Of a stretch of DNA of 64,000 nt, positions 42,349 to 50,921 are shown piece by piece. The stretch is taken from contig CAMKJU010000010.1 of assembly GCA_946413265.1 (NCBI GenBank), forward strand, positions 1 through 64,000, written 5' to 3'. Numbering within the stretch: position 1 is the stretch's first letter; each line of letters opens with the position of its first letter. A program made the position numbers and the translations under genes. Source of the DNA: an uncultured Lentisphaerota bacterium (GTDB lineage Bacteria; Verrucomicrobiota; Kiritimatiellia; RFP12; UBA1067). A model generated the notes under the pieces. It saw nothing but the letters and a program-made list of their open reading frames with translations. It was not told the DNA's origin and did not search any database.

Positions 42349-45300
42349 CTATTCAACCGTCACGGACCAGGTAATGGCCGGACGCTTGCACGTCGCGGAA
42401 CCGTAGCCGACGCCGTTCACGACCACGCCTCCGACCTTCAAGGTGTACTTCTTGAGCTTCGTGGACGCACCAGATCCCTCTAGCGCGTAGACCTTGAACG
42501 AGCCCTTAAAGGTTCCTTTCTTCGCCGTATAGGAGAGCTTCATTGCCGAGAGGTTGGTCCTGTCCTTGGTCGTATCGACGAGGAGTCCCTTGCCGGACGC
42601 GGCGTCCAGCACGACCGGCGTCTCGCCGGCTTTGGGTTTCGCCCACTTCACGCTCGTCGCCTTCGCGAACGTCCACCTTGTGCCGGACGAAACGCCCTTC
42701 TCGGCATTCGGCAGCAGGGCGTCAAGCACCGTCCCGGGAATCATTGAAAGGTCGCTCGCGTCCACAGACACCGTCGGCGCGGAATTCCAGTTGCCGCCCA
42801 CATTTGCGGTCTGCGCATGCCAGCTGCCGAGCGTACCCGCGAACTGCTCGCCGCCGATGGTAACGGACAATGTGCCCACCTTCTTGACCTCGAGTGAAAC
42901 GGCCAGAGGCGCGGCGGCGCTCACGGCCGCCACAAAGCCCTTTATGGTATACCTCTTACCGTCCAGAAGCGTCACCGCGCCGGACACTCTGCTCGTGCCC
43001 TTCCTGGCGTTTATCTTGCCAAGCTTGAGCTCCACGACGCCAACCACGCTACAGCCGTCGTACAACGCACCGTACAGAGTCTTCCCAGCGACGTATGGCG
43101 CCGTTATGGCACCAGCGTCCAAAAATGTATAGCAGCCAGACGCAGGACCTGGCGTCACAGTACCTGGCGTCCCTGGAGCAGGAATGTCGGCTATGAAGGC
43201 AAGTATGTCCGCCCCACTCAGAGGCCCGCCATGGTCGCCGCCTGTCGTCCTCTTGATGTAGTGGTCCGGATAGTTTGGATCGATGATGCAAACGAGCGGA
43301 AGCGTAACACTGACCCCCATCGGCCAGTAGTACCAGTTTTCATCCTCCTGCGTGTCGCAGTTGCTGTACCACAGAACGCATTTTGCGGTAAGCGCGGCCT
43401 TCACGGCCGGTTCCTCGCAGGAAACGTTCTTGGTCGTCATCGTGTTGTAGCACGTGTCGCGTCCGCAGATGAGGAATATCTTCTTACCCGTCTTCCGAGC
43501 CTCCGCGATGGCATCGGCACGGCTCGTGAACCAGACCGCCTCCACGATTTCCGTCCAATGCGCGTAGTACGTCGTGGTACCTGTCACGATGGAACCCGAC
43601 GAAACCTCCGCGCCACCCTCAACCGCAGTGAACCAGCCATCGAAAATGAAGCCGTCGCGCACGGGCTCGGGCAGGATGCCGAGCGCCGCCCCCTTCGTGA
43701 CGCGACGTGTCGCCGGCGACACGCTGCCGCCGTTCGCGTTGAACGTCACCTCGCACGACTCCGCCACGTCCTCCACGAACGTTATGCCCGCGACGTCATG
43801 GCCCGATTTTACGAGCAGGCTCCTTACGCGGTCGGTGTCACCCGCCTCGACATGGACGGTCTTCAGAAACACTTTTCCTGTGTATCCGAGGCCCGAGAAC
43901 GCATACCACCCGATGTCCGTCACGCTCTTCGGAATCGTCACCTCCGTCAAGCGGTCACACTGCACGAACGCAGACGACTCGATGCGCATCACGCTTGCGG
44001 GAATCGTCACCTTCTTCACATCGTCGTCATCCCGGAACGCATAGATGTCCACGGCTGTCACGCCCCCTGGTATCGTGACGGTCGCGGCGTCGCCGTCGTA
44101 GTAATAGAGAACGTTGCGGACGATGACGAATCCTTCCGCATCTGCCAGCGATTCGCATCCCCAGAACGCACCCATCCCGATGCTCGTAACGCTCGCGGGA
44201 ATCTCAACGGACTCCAGATATTCGCACTCCCTGAACGCAAAGCCTCCGATGCTCTTGACGCTGGACGGAATCTCCACGCTGTCAATCTTGCACTCCGCGA
44301 ACGCCGAAGGGCCAATGCGCGTCACCCCGGCCGGGATTGTCGCCTGATCGTCCTTGTCGGTGTAGTGGTGGAGAACGCCGCGGACGATCACGAACCCGTT
44401 CGCGTCGGCCATCGCGTCGCAGCCCTGGAATGCCGCGTCGCCAATACTCGTCACTGTATCTGGAACCGTCAGTGTCATGGAACTGCAATCGGAGAACGCC
44501 CACTCTCCGATGCTCGTCACCGTCGCGGGGATCGTAACGCTCGTCAACTTGTCGCACTCATAGAACGCCTCTTCGCCGATGCTGACCACGGGAAGGCCGC
44601 CGAGCGTGTCGGGAATCGCGATTGCGCCTTTAGTCGTGTCGGGAATCGTAGCCTCGTCGTCCTCGTCGTTGTAGCATATCTCAGCCCCGCCGTCGACAAC
44701 CTTGAAGTGCCACGTAAGGCCGCCGGACACTGCGGTGGACGAAATCTCCAGATCCTCGGAACAGCCGGAGAAGCATCTGTCCTTGACATCTGCCGCGACA
44801 AGACTCGCCGGCAGCGTGACCTCGTCCAACGATTCACAATCCTCGAACGCATTGTTGCCCAAGATTGTCACCGCCGCGGGAATGGTGACACTTTCCAGCG
44901 CGCTGCAATGCGTGAACGCACGGAACGCGATGACTGTCACATTAAAGGGTATGGTTATGCTTTCCAGCGCCACGCAATAGCCAAAGGCATAATTGAGGAT
45001 TTCCTCCAAACTATTCGGCAGGTTGACCGTCTCCAGCGTCGTGCAGTTGTAAAAAGCGGCGAACCCAATGTCCTTAACACCGCTCGGAATCGTCACGCTG
45101 GTCATTTTATTGCAGGCATAGAACGCCTTCTCACCTATCCCCACCACGGGATGTCCGTCAAGCGAAGACGGAATATCAAGATCGCCAGTAGCCGTTATCG
45201 ATATGGCCGCCGTGTATGTTGTACTACTATTCTCATGCTCAATGACCGCATTCCCGGAACTGTCGAGATAGTACCACCATTTTCTGCCATTAGTCATAGC

Positions 45301-45429
45301 TGACTGCTGATACGTCTTTGCCCACGCCGTACACGCGAGTAGGACGACGGCTGTTACGACAAGCGCCTTCACGGCACCGCTGAACTTTTTCCAGATTCTG
45401 CCCGCTTTGGCGGAAAGGTTGTTTTTCAT
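42349..45429 (-). CDS. Secreted LRR protein B with InlB-type repeat and thioredoxin-like domain
   Basis: 1026 residues, AAGGAC before the ATG. Signal/anchor helix AVKALVVTAVVLLACTAWA. BspA-type LRR_5 repeats span ~75-560. A Listeria-Bacteroides (InlB B) repeat follows: VTFNANGGSV and GFIFDGWFTAVEGG to YYAHW (~590-655). Next is a thioredoxin-like domain (~660-780) with RADAIAEARKTGKKIFLICG and CGRDTCYNTM, a C-x-x-x-C variant. The last ~230 residues are almost identical to LRR protein A, ending ATCKRPAITWSVTVE. Adhesin-like; redox activity is doubtful because the C-x-x-C spacing is changed. Confidence 0.87.
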   Translation of the reverse strand: MKNNLSAKAGRIWKKFSGAVKALVVTAVVLLACTAWAKTYQQSAMTNGRKWWYYLDSSGNAVIEHENSSTTYTAAISITATGDLDIPSSLDGHPVVGIGEKAFYACNKMTSVTIPSGVKDIGFAAFYNCTTLETVNLPNSLEEILNYAFGYCVALESITIPFNVTVIAFRAFTHCSALESVTIPAAVTILGNNAFEDCESLDEVTLPASLVAADVKDRCFSGCSEDLEISSTAVSGGLTWHFKVVDGGAEICYNDEDDEATIPDTTKGAIAIPDTLGGLPVVSIGEEAFYECDKLTSVTIPATVTSIGEWAFSDCSSMTLTVPDTVTSIGDAAFQGCDAMADANGFVIVRGVLHHYTDKDDQATIPAGVTRIGPSAFAECKIDSVEIPSSVKSIGGFAFRECEYLESVEIPASVTSIGMGAFWGCESLADAEGFVIVRNVLYYYDGDAATVTIPGGVTAVDIYAFRDDDDVKKVTIPASVMRIESSAFVQCDRLTEVTIPKSVTDIGWYAFSGLGYTGKVFLKTVHVEAGDTDRVRSLLVKSGHDVAGITFVEDVAESCEVTFNANGGSVSPATRRVTKGAALGILPEPVRDGFIFDGWFTAVEGGAEVSSGSIVTGTTTYYAHWTEIVEAVWFTSRADAIAEARKTGKKIFLICGRDTCYNTMTTKNVSCEEPAVKAALTAKCVLWYSNCDTQEDENWYYWPMGVSVTLPLVCIIDPNYPDHYIKRTTGGDHGGPLSGADILAFIADIPAPGTPGTVTPGPASGCYTFLDAGAITAPYVAGKTLYGALYDGCSVVGVVELKLGKINARKGTSRVSGAVTLLDGKRYTIKGFVAAVSAAAPLAVSLEVKKVGTLSVTIGGEQFAGTLGSWHAQTANVGGNWNSAPTVSVDASDLSMIPGTVLDALLPNAEKGVSSGTRWTFAKATSVKWAKPKAGETPVVLDAASGKGLLVDTTKDRTNLSAMKLSYTAKKGTFKGSFKVYALEGSGASTKLKKYTLKVGGVVVNGVGYGSATCKRPAITWSVTVE

Positions 45430-45464
45430 TTTATGAGTCCTTTTTAGGTCGGTAAGCGTGTGTT

Positions 45465-45473
45465 AGTATAGCA
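45465..45473 (-). promoter_or_regulatory. Extended -10 promoter of LRR protein B
   Basis: TGC-TATACT on the minus strand, leader ~29 nt with an AAGGAC ribosome site. Confidence 0.6.
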
Positions 45474-45494
45474 CAGCGGAAGCGCAGCGGCGGG

Positions 45495-45527
45495 AAAAAC
45501 TTCTGCCCCTTTTTGGCAAAATGGGCA
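45495..45527 (-). terminator. Terminator after the GPH symporter operon
   Basis: TGCCC ... GGGCA stem with T-rich loop, then GAAGTTTTTC on the minus strand, ~25 bp past the stop at 45551. Confidence 0.5.
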
Positions 45528-45550
45528 AAATCAAATGAGAAGGTGAAGGT

Positions 45551-47002
45551 TCAGGAAGCGCTTCGGGCCGCAATCTCGCGGTTGAGGCGGTCCACCGCCG
45601 CGTCGTCCAGCGGATAGCGGGCGAGGGCGATCGCCGCGACGACCAGGAACAGCGCGGGTACTACGCAGACAAGCCAGCGGATGCCCTCCTGTGCAAGCGG
45701 TGCCTGCATTTCGAGCCCGTTCATGAAATACGCGCCTGCCGCATTGCCCACCGACATCATTGCGAACGCCGCGACAAAAAAGAGAGCGAGAAGCCGCAAG
45801 GGCGCGTTCCGCCGGAACTCCCGCCAGAGGTCGCCCGCCTTCACCTGCGCGGCGCCCGACGCCTCCATCACCACGCGCTCCTTGGTCTGCATGAAGGAAA
45901 AGACGAGCAGCGCGACGGCAACCACGGCAACGGCAACCATCGTCCACAGCCATGCGCGCGGTTCCGCCGGAAGGACGTAGGCGGACGCGCAGGAGTGCGT
46001 CCCTCCCCGGTCGGCCTGATAGCCGGTTCCGGCGAGCACGAGCCCCGCCGCGGTCTTCCCCAACGCCATCCCAGCCTTGAAGAACACGCCGATCACGCCG
46101 TTCACGATTCCCGCGACGCGCCTCCCCGTCGTACGCTCGGAATACGTGATTACCTCCGGGACGAACGCCCACATGTAACCCGTCGACACGATGATGCCCG
46201 TCGCCTTAACGAACTGTGCGGCATAGATCCAGGCTGACGCGCAGGAGCGCGTCCCTCCCGCGCGGCTCAGCACGTACAGGGCGGCCATGCCGAGAACCGC
46301 AACGGACGCAAAGACGTAGAACAGCCCCTTCTTCCCCAGTCTCCGCCGCAGCCACGGCAGCAGCGGCATGAACACGAACGACGGCAGCATCCCGCACGCC
46401 ATGAAAAGCGCCATCCGCCACGGCAGGGCGGTTTCGAGGAAAACGCCGTCTGGTAGGGCGGTCGCCCCGCGACCGCCGCCAAGTGCGGCCACGAGGATCG
46501 GTACCCCCGCCATGGCCACGAGACATCCGGCGTTCGCGAGGAAAATCCGCACTGCGGTCAGCACCGTGATCTCCTCCGCGTCGCGCGTAAGCGATGCGCT
46601 GAGCGCGCCGTAGGCGACGTTCGCAAGCGTAAATAGCAGCGTGAACCCCGCATACGCCGCGCATGCGTAGAGCATCTTCCACGCGCCGCCGAATGGATTG
46701 GCGAAGCACAGCACGGAAAAGGCGGCAAGCGGAATGCCCGCAAGAATGAGATATGACCTATACTTGCCCCACGGCGGATGACGCCGGTCGATGAAAACAC
46801 CCGCCAACGGGTTCCACAGCATATCTACAAACTGCACGAAGAGGAACACCGTCGCCGCCGCCGACGGTGCGAGACCGATGACGTCGGTGTAGAAAAAGAG
46901 CAGGTACGTGCCTACCGCAGAGAACACGAGGTTTTGCGCGAAATCACCCGCGCCGAACCCGATGCGTTTCCGCCATTCTAATGCTCTGCCGCTCTCCACC
47001 AT
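45551..47002 (-). CDS. GPH-family sugar:cation symporter (MelB-like)
   Basis: 483 residues from ATG 47002, 8 bp after the regulator stop. Twelve hydrophobic segments. Start: RKRIGFGAGDFAQNLVFSAV, then TDVIGLAPSAAATVFLFVQF, D-M-L-W-N-P-L-A-G and DRRHPPWGKYRSYLILAGIP, all typical of GPH transporters (glycoside-pentoside-hexuronide). Three short hairpin repeats sit in frame in loops. Last gene of an operon with a GntR/LacI regulator and a DUF4838 protein, so it probably imports the released glycoside. Confidence 0.88.
   Translation of the reverse strand: MVESGRALEWRKRIGFGAGDFAQNLVFSAVGTYLLFFYTDVIGLAPSAAATVFLFVQFVDMLWNPLAGVFIDRRHPPWGKYRSYLILAGIPLAAFSVLCFANPFGGAWKMLYACAAYAGFTLLFTLANVAYGALSASLTRDAEEITVLTAVRIFLANAGCLVAMAGVPILVAALGGGRGATALPDGVFLETALPWRMALFMACGMLPSFVFMPLLPWLRRRLGKKGLFYVFASVAVLGMAALYVLSRAGGTRSCASAWIYAAQFVKATGIIVSTGYMWAFVPEVITYSERTTGRRVAGIVNGVIGVFFKAGMALGKTAAGLVLAGTGYQADRGGTHSCASAYVLPAEPRAWLWTMVAVAVVAVALLVFSFMQTKERVVMEASGAAQVKAGDLWREFRRNAPLRLLALFFVAAFAMMSVGNAAGAYFMNGLEMQAPLAQEGIRWLVCVVPALFLVVAAIALARYPLDDAAVDRLNREIAARSAS
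45984..46007 (+). repeat. Hairpin element, CCTCC type, copy 1
   Basis: GACGCGCAGGAGTGCGTCCC and TCCC: stem GACGC/GCGTC with AGGAG loop, then CCTCCC. Same unit at 46236. In frame in a symporter loop. Confidence 0.5.
46236..46259 (+). repeat. Hairpin element, CCTCC type, copy 2
   Basis: Stem GACGCGC/GCGCGTC with AGGA loop, then CCTCCC. One base differs from the copy at 45984, at a stem position. Confidence 0.5.
46452..46477 (-). repeat. 26-bp palindromic element (CTACC type), in symporter gene
   Basis: GGTAG, then GGCGGTCGC-CCC-GCGACCGCC: a perfect 9-bp stem and 3-base loop. Identical to 48565-48590 and 50560-50585. Encodes in-frame GRGATALP. Confidence 0.75.
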
Positions 47003-47010
47003 CTGCGATC

Positions 47011-48099
47011 TCAGTACGGGAACGTGCGGCCGAAGACGTAGTGCGGCGTGATCGCAGGAGGCGAGGGCAGCCGCCCCTTCGCTAGGAGCGCTAGCGCGAA
47101 GGCGGCGACCTTCTCGCCGGCCTCGGAGGCGTCGCACTCAAAGCGCGTGAGCACATCCGCGAAGACGGGACCAAGCCCCCGGTTGGAAAGCGACACCACC
47201 TTGATGTCGCCAGGAATCCGGACTCCCCGCCCGAGAAACGCCGTCAGAGCGCCCTGCGCGACGAAGTCGTCCCAGAATAGGAACACGTCGGGGAAACTGG
47301 CCCGCGGGACGTTCATGAATGTGTTGTAGGCGGAACGCTCGATGCCCTCGTAGCGTCCCAGACCATCCATCCGCGGGACAACCATCCAACCGCTTTTGAT
47401 CCCCTTGGCCTCAAGCGCCGCCTTTGCGTCAGGCGTCTCGTTGCCGTCAAAACGCACCTGCGTAACGCGCTTCACGTTGGCTCGGACGCAGTGCCGCAAA
47501 AAATTCCCGATTGCCTCTTCGGCGGAAAAGCGTATCCAGCGGCCCTCTTCCTTCGCGGGAGGTTCGCCGTAGATGAACACGCTCTTCACGCCTGCATCGC
47601 GGAGGCATTTGCGCACGGTCGGCGTGCCGTAGATCACGATCGCCACGTCGGGCGTGCGCTCAAGCTCGTGCTTCAGAAACGAAAGACCGATCTGCCCGTC
47701 ATGCGAGAACACCACCGTGGAGAATGCGTACCCCGCCGCGCCCAGCCGGCGGCGAAGCGCGTCGGCGATCATGGTCACGTGGTAGCTGCAGGCGTCCACG
47801 TCCGGAAGGACGAACAGCACGCGCCCGCGCAGCGCCGTGACGTCGCGTGACAGAACGACCGTGCCGACACGCGGGCGCGAGCGCACATACCCTTCCCGCG
47901 CCAGCTGTTCGACGACGCCGCGCGAGACGCGGAACGTGAGGCCGCTCGCCTCCGCCAGCTCCTTGATCGTCGGGATCGGCGTACCCGCCTTGAGCCGCCC
48001 GTAGACGATTTCGTCCTTGATGAAGGCGCACAGCGCATCCGCGCGGGTCGTCGCCCCGTCGGCGGTGTAGTGGAAGTTTTTCAGGAAATCGGTGCTCAT
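47011..48099 (-). CDS. GntR/LacI-type transcription regulator
   Basis: 362 residues. N-terminal GntR winged helix (IPTIKELAEASGLTFRVSRG and VVEQLAREGYVRSRPRVGTV), then a periplasmic-binding-protein-like effector domain (RVLFVLPDVDACSYHVTMIA ... FPDVFLFWDDFVAQGALTAF ... GDIKVVSLSNRG). This AraR-like hybrid usually represses sugar-use genes until the sugar binds. Start overlaps the stop of the DUF4838 gene (ATGA) and the symporter follows, so it probably controls its own operon. Confidence 0.88.
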   Translation of the reverse strand: MSTDFLKNFHYTADGATTRADALCAFIKDEIVYGRLKAGTPIPTIKELAEASGLTFRVSRGVVEQLAREGYVRSRPRVGTVVLSRDVTALRGRVLFVLPDVDACSYHVTMIADALRRRLGAAGYAFSTVVFSHDGQIGLSFLKHELERTPDVAIVIYGTPTVRKCLRDAGVKSVFIYGEPPAKEEGRWIRFSAEEAIGNFLRHCVRANVKRVTQVRFDGNETPDAKAALEAKGIKSGWMVVPRMDGLGRYEGIERSAYNTFMNVPRASFPDVFLFWDDFVAQGALTAFLGRGVRIPGDIKVVSLSNRGLGPVFADVLTRFECDASEAGEKVAAFALALLAKGRLPSPPAITPHYVFGRTFPY

Positions 48100-50921
48100 G
48101 GGAGGCCCTCAGGTTGTTCAAAGTGCTTTTCGGGGCGGACGGCGCGGGGCGCCGTCCCTACCAGATGGACGTCAGGGGCGATTTTCCCGCCCGTGCATAC
48201 GTCGAGGCGTTCAACGATGATGCCGTCCGGAGCGGCAACCATAAAGAGTGCCTGATGCGAATCGTGGTCGCCCTTCGGCCTCGGCAGCCACGTCTCAATC
48301 TGGTAGAAGAGCGAAGGTATCGCAATCGCGGAGAAGTTCCCCGCAACGAACGACGTGTCGTTAGTGGCGGAGATGTGGGCATGTCCGCAGACGGCGATCG
48401 TATTCGGCGTGTTCGTGAGGAATGCGAGCGACACGCCGTCGTCCCACGAGATTTCGTCACCGCATCCGGGCCGTGCGAACAGCCCGCGATACGCGCGATG
48501 TTGCGAAAACACGTGCAGCCACGGCTTGCGGGCCGCCCGATGGTCGGACCCTACCAGTTCACCCGGTAGGGCGGTCGCCCCGCGACCGCCGAACGCGCCG
48601 CCATCCGGCAAAAAATGTACGGCAGTGAATTCGCAACCCTTCACGATCCGCCGCACCACGGTCTCGAACGGCTCGCCAAAGGCGAGCCGCCACGCGACGT
48701 CCGGCCCGATGTGCGGAATGTAATCCGCCCAGCGCCCCTTGGCGACAACCTCGCGTTGCCGCACCTTGAAGTTGAGCGCCGTATCGTGGTCGCCGTAGTG
48801 AAAGAGGCGCACGACCGGCTCGCCGTCGGAGCGACGGTTTCCGGGAAACACCTCGTTCCACGCGGTTGCGACCTGCTTCAGCTCGGAGAGAAGCCCTAAG
48901 TCGGTCAAGTCTCCGGCGGCGATTACGGCGTCGGCCTTTTTCACGTCGAAGAGCCGCAGCGCACGCTTGAGATCGGAAGCGTCGTTGTCGTCGCCAACGT
49001 GGACGTCAGATATCAAGCCAATGTTCACAAATCTAAACTGTTCACAATTGTCACCATTGCCATAAATATCAATATTCGCCATTTGTGATTTGTGAAGAAT
49101 TGTGGCATTTGCCATTTGTGAACAATCATTCGTCTCCTTCACGGCGAAGGCCAACGGCTCCAGGTACTCGCGCTGGAAGAGCGTGATGCGGCGCGCCTCA
49201 AGCGACCCTGCGGCCACCTTCGCCTCGGCGAACGAGATGAGAGACGTGAGGCGCATGAGCACGTCGGTCGAATAGATTCTCTCGCGTAGTTCCTTTTCCG
49301 TCGGCGCCTTGCACACGCCGGGACCGAGCGGCGTGTCGTAGGGATGAGCGACGACCTTCATCCAGCAGCTTTCCAGCGTATCGAAGAACTCTGCCATCTC
49401 CTCCGCCGCCGCGCCGAACATGAGCCGGTGGTGTTCTGCGAGGATTGCCTCTACATCGGTCTCGGGATTCCAGCAGACGCGCGAAAAGACGTAGTAGTTG
49501 AGGTAATTGTATAGCCAGCGGTCGCTTTCGCTCTCTGCGAACGCGCCCGTCACGTGCGGCGCGACGGCGCGGTAGTACGCCGCCCACGCGCGCGGCGCAA
49601 GCTGCGGGATGTCCTTCATCTCGAGGTTCCAGCAATCCACCTTGTCGGGATAGTTCCAGAGAGAGACCTTGCGTCCGAGCTTTTCGTGCCAGCGGCACAC
49701 CTCGTCCCGTTCGCGCGCGCCGATTGCCGTGCCTTCGGCCCAGGGGCCGCGCCGCGCCACGAACACGTCCACGTTTCCGGGAATGTCGTTCGTGGGAATG
49801 CGCACGTAGGGGATATACGACATCTGCGAGACGCGCGCGTGGGGGAATCGCGCGGCGAGGCGGTTCGCGAGCTCGGCGGTGCGCCGCCAGACAAGGTCGG
49901 TGGCGAAGCCGGTATCCGTTTTCGAAAATGGAATGTTATTGGCGCACCAGTCGCATTTGCAGTGCCGCGCCCACGTAAAGCCGTCCTTCGGCATGGCGTC
50001 AAAGGCGGGAGGCCACGCCGGTAGGGCGCGACCACCGGGCGCGCCGCCTGGTAGGGCCCGCTCGCCGAGCGGGCCGCCAATGACCGCGCAGGCGTTGGTG
50101 TAGATCGAATCCCAGGTCTCCGGCGAGAGGCAATGCGTCTTCGCGCCGTGGCAACACCTGAGGTGATAGGTTTCCATGCGGAGGCGGTACCAGTTGAGTC
50201 GCTTGAAGGCGGTTTCGTCCAGGCCGGCGAGCAAGTCGCGCGCGACGGGGCCATCGGCGTAGCCGAAGCGGCGCACGGAGAAGGCGGGCGCTTCTTCGAT
50301 GCGCCCTTCGGGCACGGCGATGCGCGCCACCTTTGGAATACACGTACCGAGTTCGCCGGGGAAGTACATCCGCACGCCGGCGAAGCGCTCAAGGAAGGCG
50401 TACACGCCGAAGAGCGTGCCGCGCCGGAAGCAGGGCTGCCACGGGGCCTCGTCGGGCAGCGCGGCGGTGGCGGCGGGATCGGGGGGATCATCGTCGTTGC
50501 CGACGATGCGCACAACATTCGAGCACGCCTTGATGACGTAGGCATCATCTGGCCCCGCCGGTAGGGCGGTCGCCCCGCGACCGCCGTCTGGCAGGGCCCG
50601 CTCACCGAGCGGGCCACCGCCCAAAACAATCGCCGTTTTGCCAGCGGTTCGCTGCGTAACAACCGGTAGCGGCGCGCCCAGTACACCCTTCAGGAAGAAA
50701 TTCAGCTCCTCGACCGCGAGCCGCGTGGCCGAGGGCGCACCGGCCGGCAAAACGATTTCTGAGGAGCGGTCGATTATAATCGCCGGCTTTTCCGGAATCT
50801 CCGGAATCACCGGAATTTCCGGATTTTCCGCAAAGGCCGCAAAGAAGGCAAAGAGAGCAAGGCGAGGCAGGCAACACCCAGACCTCTTGGCGACCTTTGT
50901 GATCTCTGTGGCCGAAAACAT
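48096..50921 (-). CDS. Secreted DUF4838 protein fused to a calcineurin-like phosphoesterase
   Basis: 941 residues from ATG 50921, sharing one base with the upstream stop (TGATG). Signal peptide around CCLPRLALFAFFAAFAENPE. Residues ~35-560: DUF4838, with RLAVEELNFFLKGVLGAPLP, GVYAFLERFAGVRMYFPGE, HCKCDWCANNIPF and SYIPYVRIP; the family is related to alpha-glucuronidase-like glycosidases. Residues ~650-930: metallophosphoesterase with ISDVHVG (D-x-H), AAGDLTD (G-D-x-x-D), YGDHD (usually G-N-H-D/E) and CGHAH (G-H-x-H). The fusion is odd. At least seven palindromic elements plus a 9-bp array lie in frame in it. Confidence 0.8.
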   Translation of the reverse strand: MFSATEITKVAKRSGCCLPRLALFAFFAAFAENPEIPVIPEIPEKPAIIIDRSSEIVLPAGAPSATRLAVEELNFFLKGVLGAPLPVVTQRTAGKTAIVLGGGPLGERALPDGGRGATALPAGPDDAYVIKACSNVVRIVGNDDDPPDPAATAALPDEAPWQPCFRRGTLFGVYAFLERFAGVRMYFPGELGTCIPKVARIAVPEGRIEEAPAFSVRRFGYADGPVARDLLAGLDETAFKRLNWYRLRMETYHLRCCHGAKTHCLSPETWDSIYTNACAVIGGPLGERALPGGAPGGRALPAWPPAFDAMPKDGFTWARHCKCDWCANNIPFSKTDTGFATDLVWRRTAELANRLAARFPHARVSQMSYIPYVRIPTNDIPGNVDVFVARRGPWAEGTAIGARERDEVCRWHEKLGRKVSLWNYPDKVDCWNLEMKDIPQLAPRAWAAYYRAVAPHVTGAFAESESDRWLYNYLNYYVFSRVCWNPETDVEAILAEHHRLMFGAAAEEMAEFFDTLESCWMKVVAHPYDTPLGPGVCKAPTEKELRERIYSTDVLMRLTSLISFAEAKVAAGSLEARRITLFQREYLEPLAFAVKETNDCSQMANATILHKSQMANIDIYGNGDNCEQFRFVNIGLISDVHVGDDNDASDLKRALRLFDVKKADAVIAAGDLTDLGLLSELKQVATAWNEVFPGNRRSDGEPVVRLFHYGDHDTALNFKVRQREVVAKGRWADYIPHIGPDVAWRLAFGEPFETVVRRIVKGCEFTAVHFLPDGGAFGGRGATALPGELVGSDHRAARKPWLHVFSQHRAYRGLFARPGCGDEISWDDGVSLAFLTNTPNTIAVCGHAHISATNDTSFVAGNFSAIAIPSLFYQIETWLPRPKGDHDSHQALFMVAAPDGIIVERLDVCTGGKIAPDVHLVGTAPRAVRPEKHFEQPEGLP
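48137..48162 (+). repeat. 26-bp palindromic element (CTACC type)
   Basis: GGACGGCGC-GGG-GCGCCGTCC then CTACC: perfect 9-bp stem with a different stem sequence from the other copies, showing that pairing rather than sequence is kept. Confidence 0.75.
48530..48555 (+). repeat. 26-bp palindromic element (CTACC type), variant
   Basis: Starts GGGCCGCCCGATGG and ends GGACCCTACC; close relative of 52492-52517. Nine bases before the oppositely oriented copy at 48565. Confidence 0.6.
48565..48590 (-). repeat. 26-bp palindromic element (CTACC type)
   Basis: Identical to 46452-46477. In frame in the phosphoesterase part as GRGATALP. Confidence 0.75.
49025..49125 (-). repeat. AT-rich in-frame insertion between DUF4838 and phosphoesterase
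   Basis: A ~100-bp AT-rich segment bounded by TTCACAA and TTGTGAA inside a GC-rich gene, with loosely 9-bp spaced CACAATTG/CACCATTG units. Encodes an Asn/Gln/Met-rich linker (SQMANATILHKSQMANIDIY). Confidence 0.5.
50020..50045 (-). repeat. 26-bp palindromic element (CTACC type)
   Basis: GGTAGGGCGCGACC ... GGGCGCGCC; 9-bp stem with one mismatch. Tandem with 50050-50075. Confidence 0.65.
50050..50075 (-). repeat. 26-bp palindromic element (CTACC type)
   Basis: GGTAG then GGCCCGCTCG-C-CGAGCGGGCC, perfect 10-bp inverted repeat; in frame as GPLGERALPG. Confidence 0.75.
50560..50585 (-). repeat. 26-bp palindromic element (CTACC type)
   Basis: Identical to 46452-46477 and 48565-48590. Confidence 0.75.
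50590..50615 (-). repeat. 26-bp palindromic element (CTACC type), GGCAG variant
   Basis: Differs from 50050-50075 by GGCAG for GGTAG and one loop base. Four bases from the copy at 50560. Confidence 0.7.
50783..50831 (-). repeat. 9-bp periodic CCGG array
   Basis: CCGG occurs at 50783, 50792, 50801, 50810 and 50819 (CCGC at 50828), exactly every 9 bp. Encodes PEIPVIPEIPEKP just after the signal peptide. Confidence 0.8.

Noticed and set aside
43231-45303. Plus-strand 690-codon open frame opposite LRR protein B
   Set aside because: Antisense of a regular repeat gene; the repeat keeps the opposite frame open.
39075-45429. Regular DNA repeats suggesting a CRISPR array
   Set aside because: Repeats are ~69 bp, degenerate and in frame; they encode LRR_5 units of the SVTIPxxVTSIG type.
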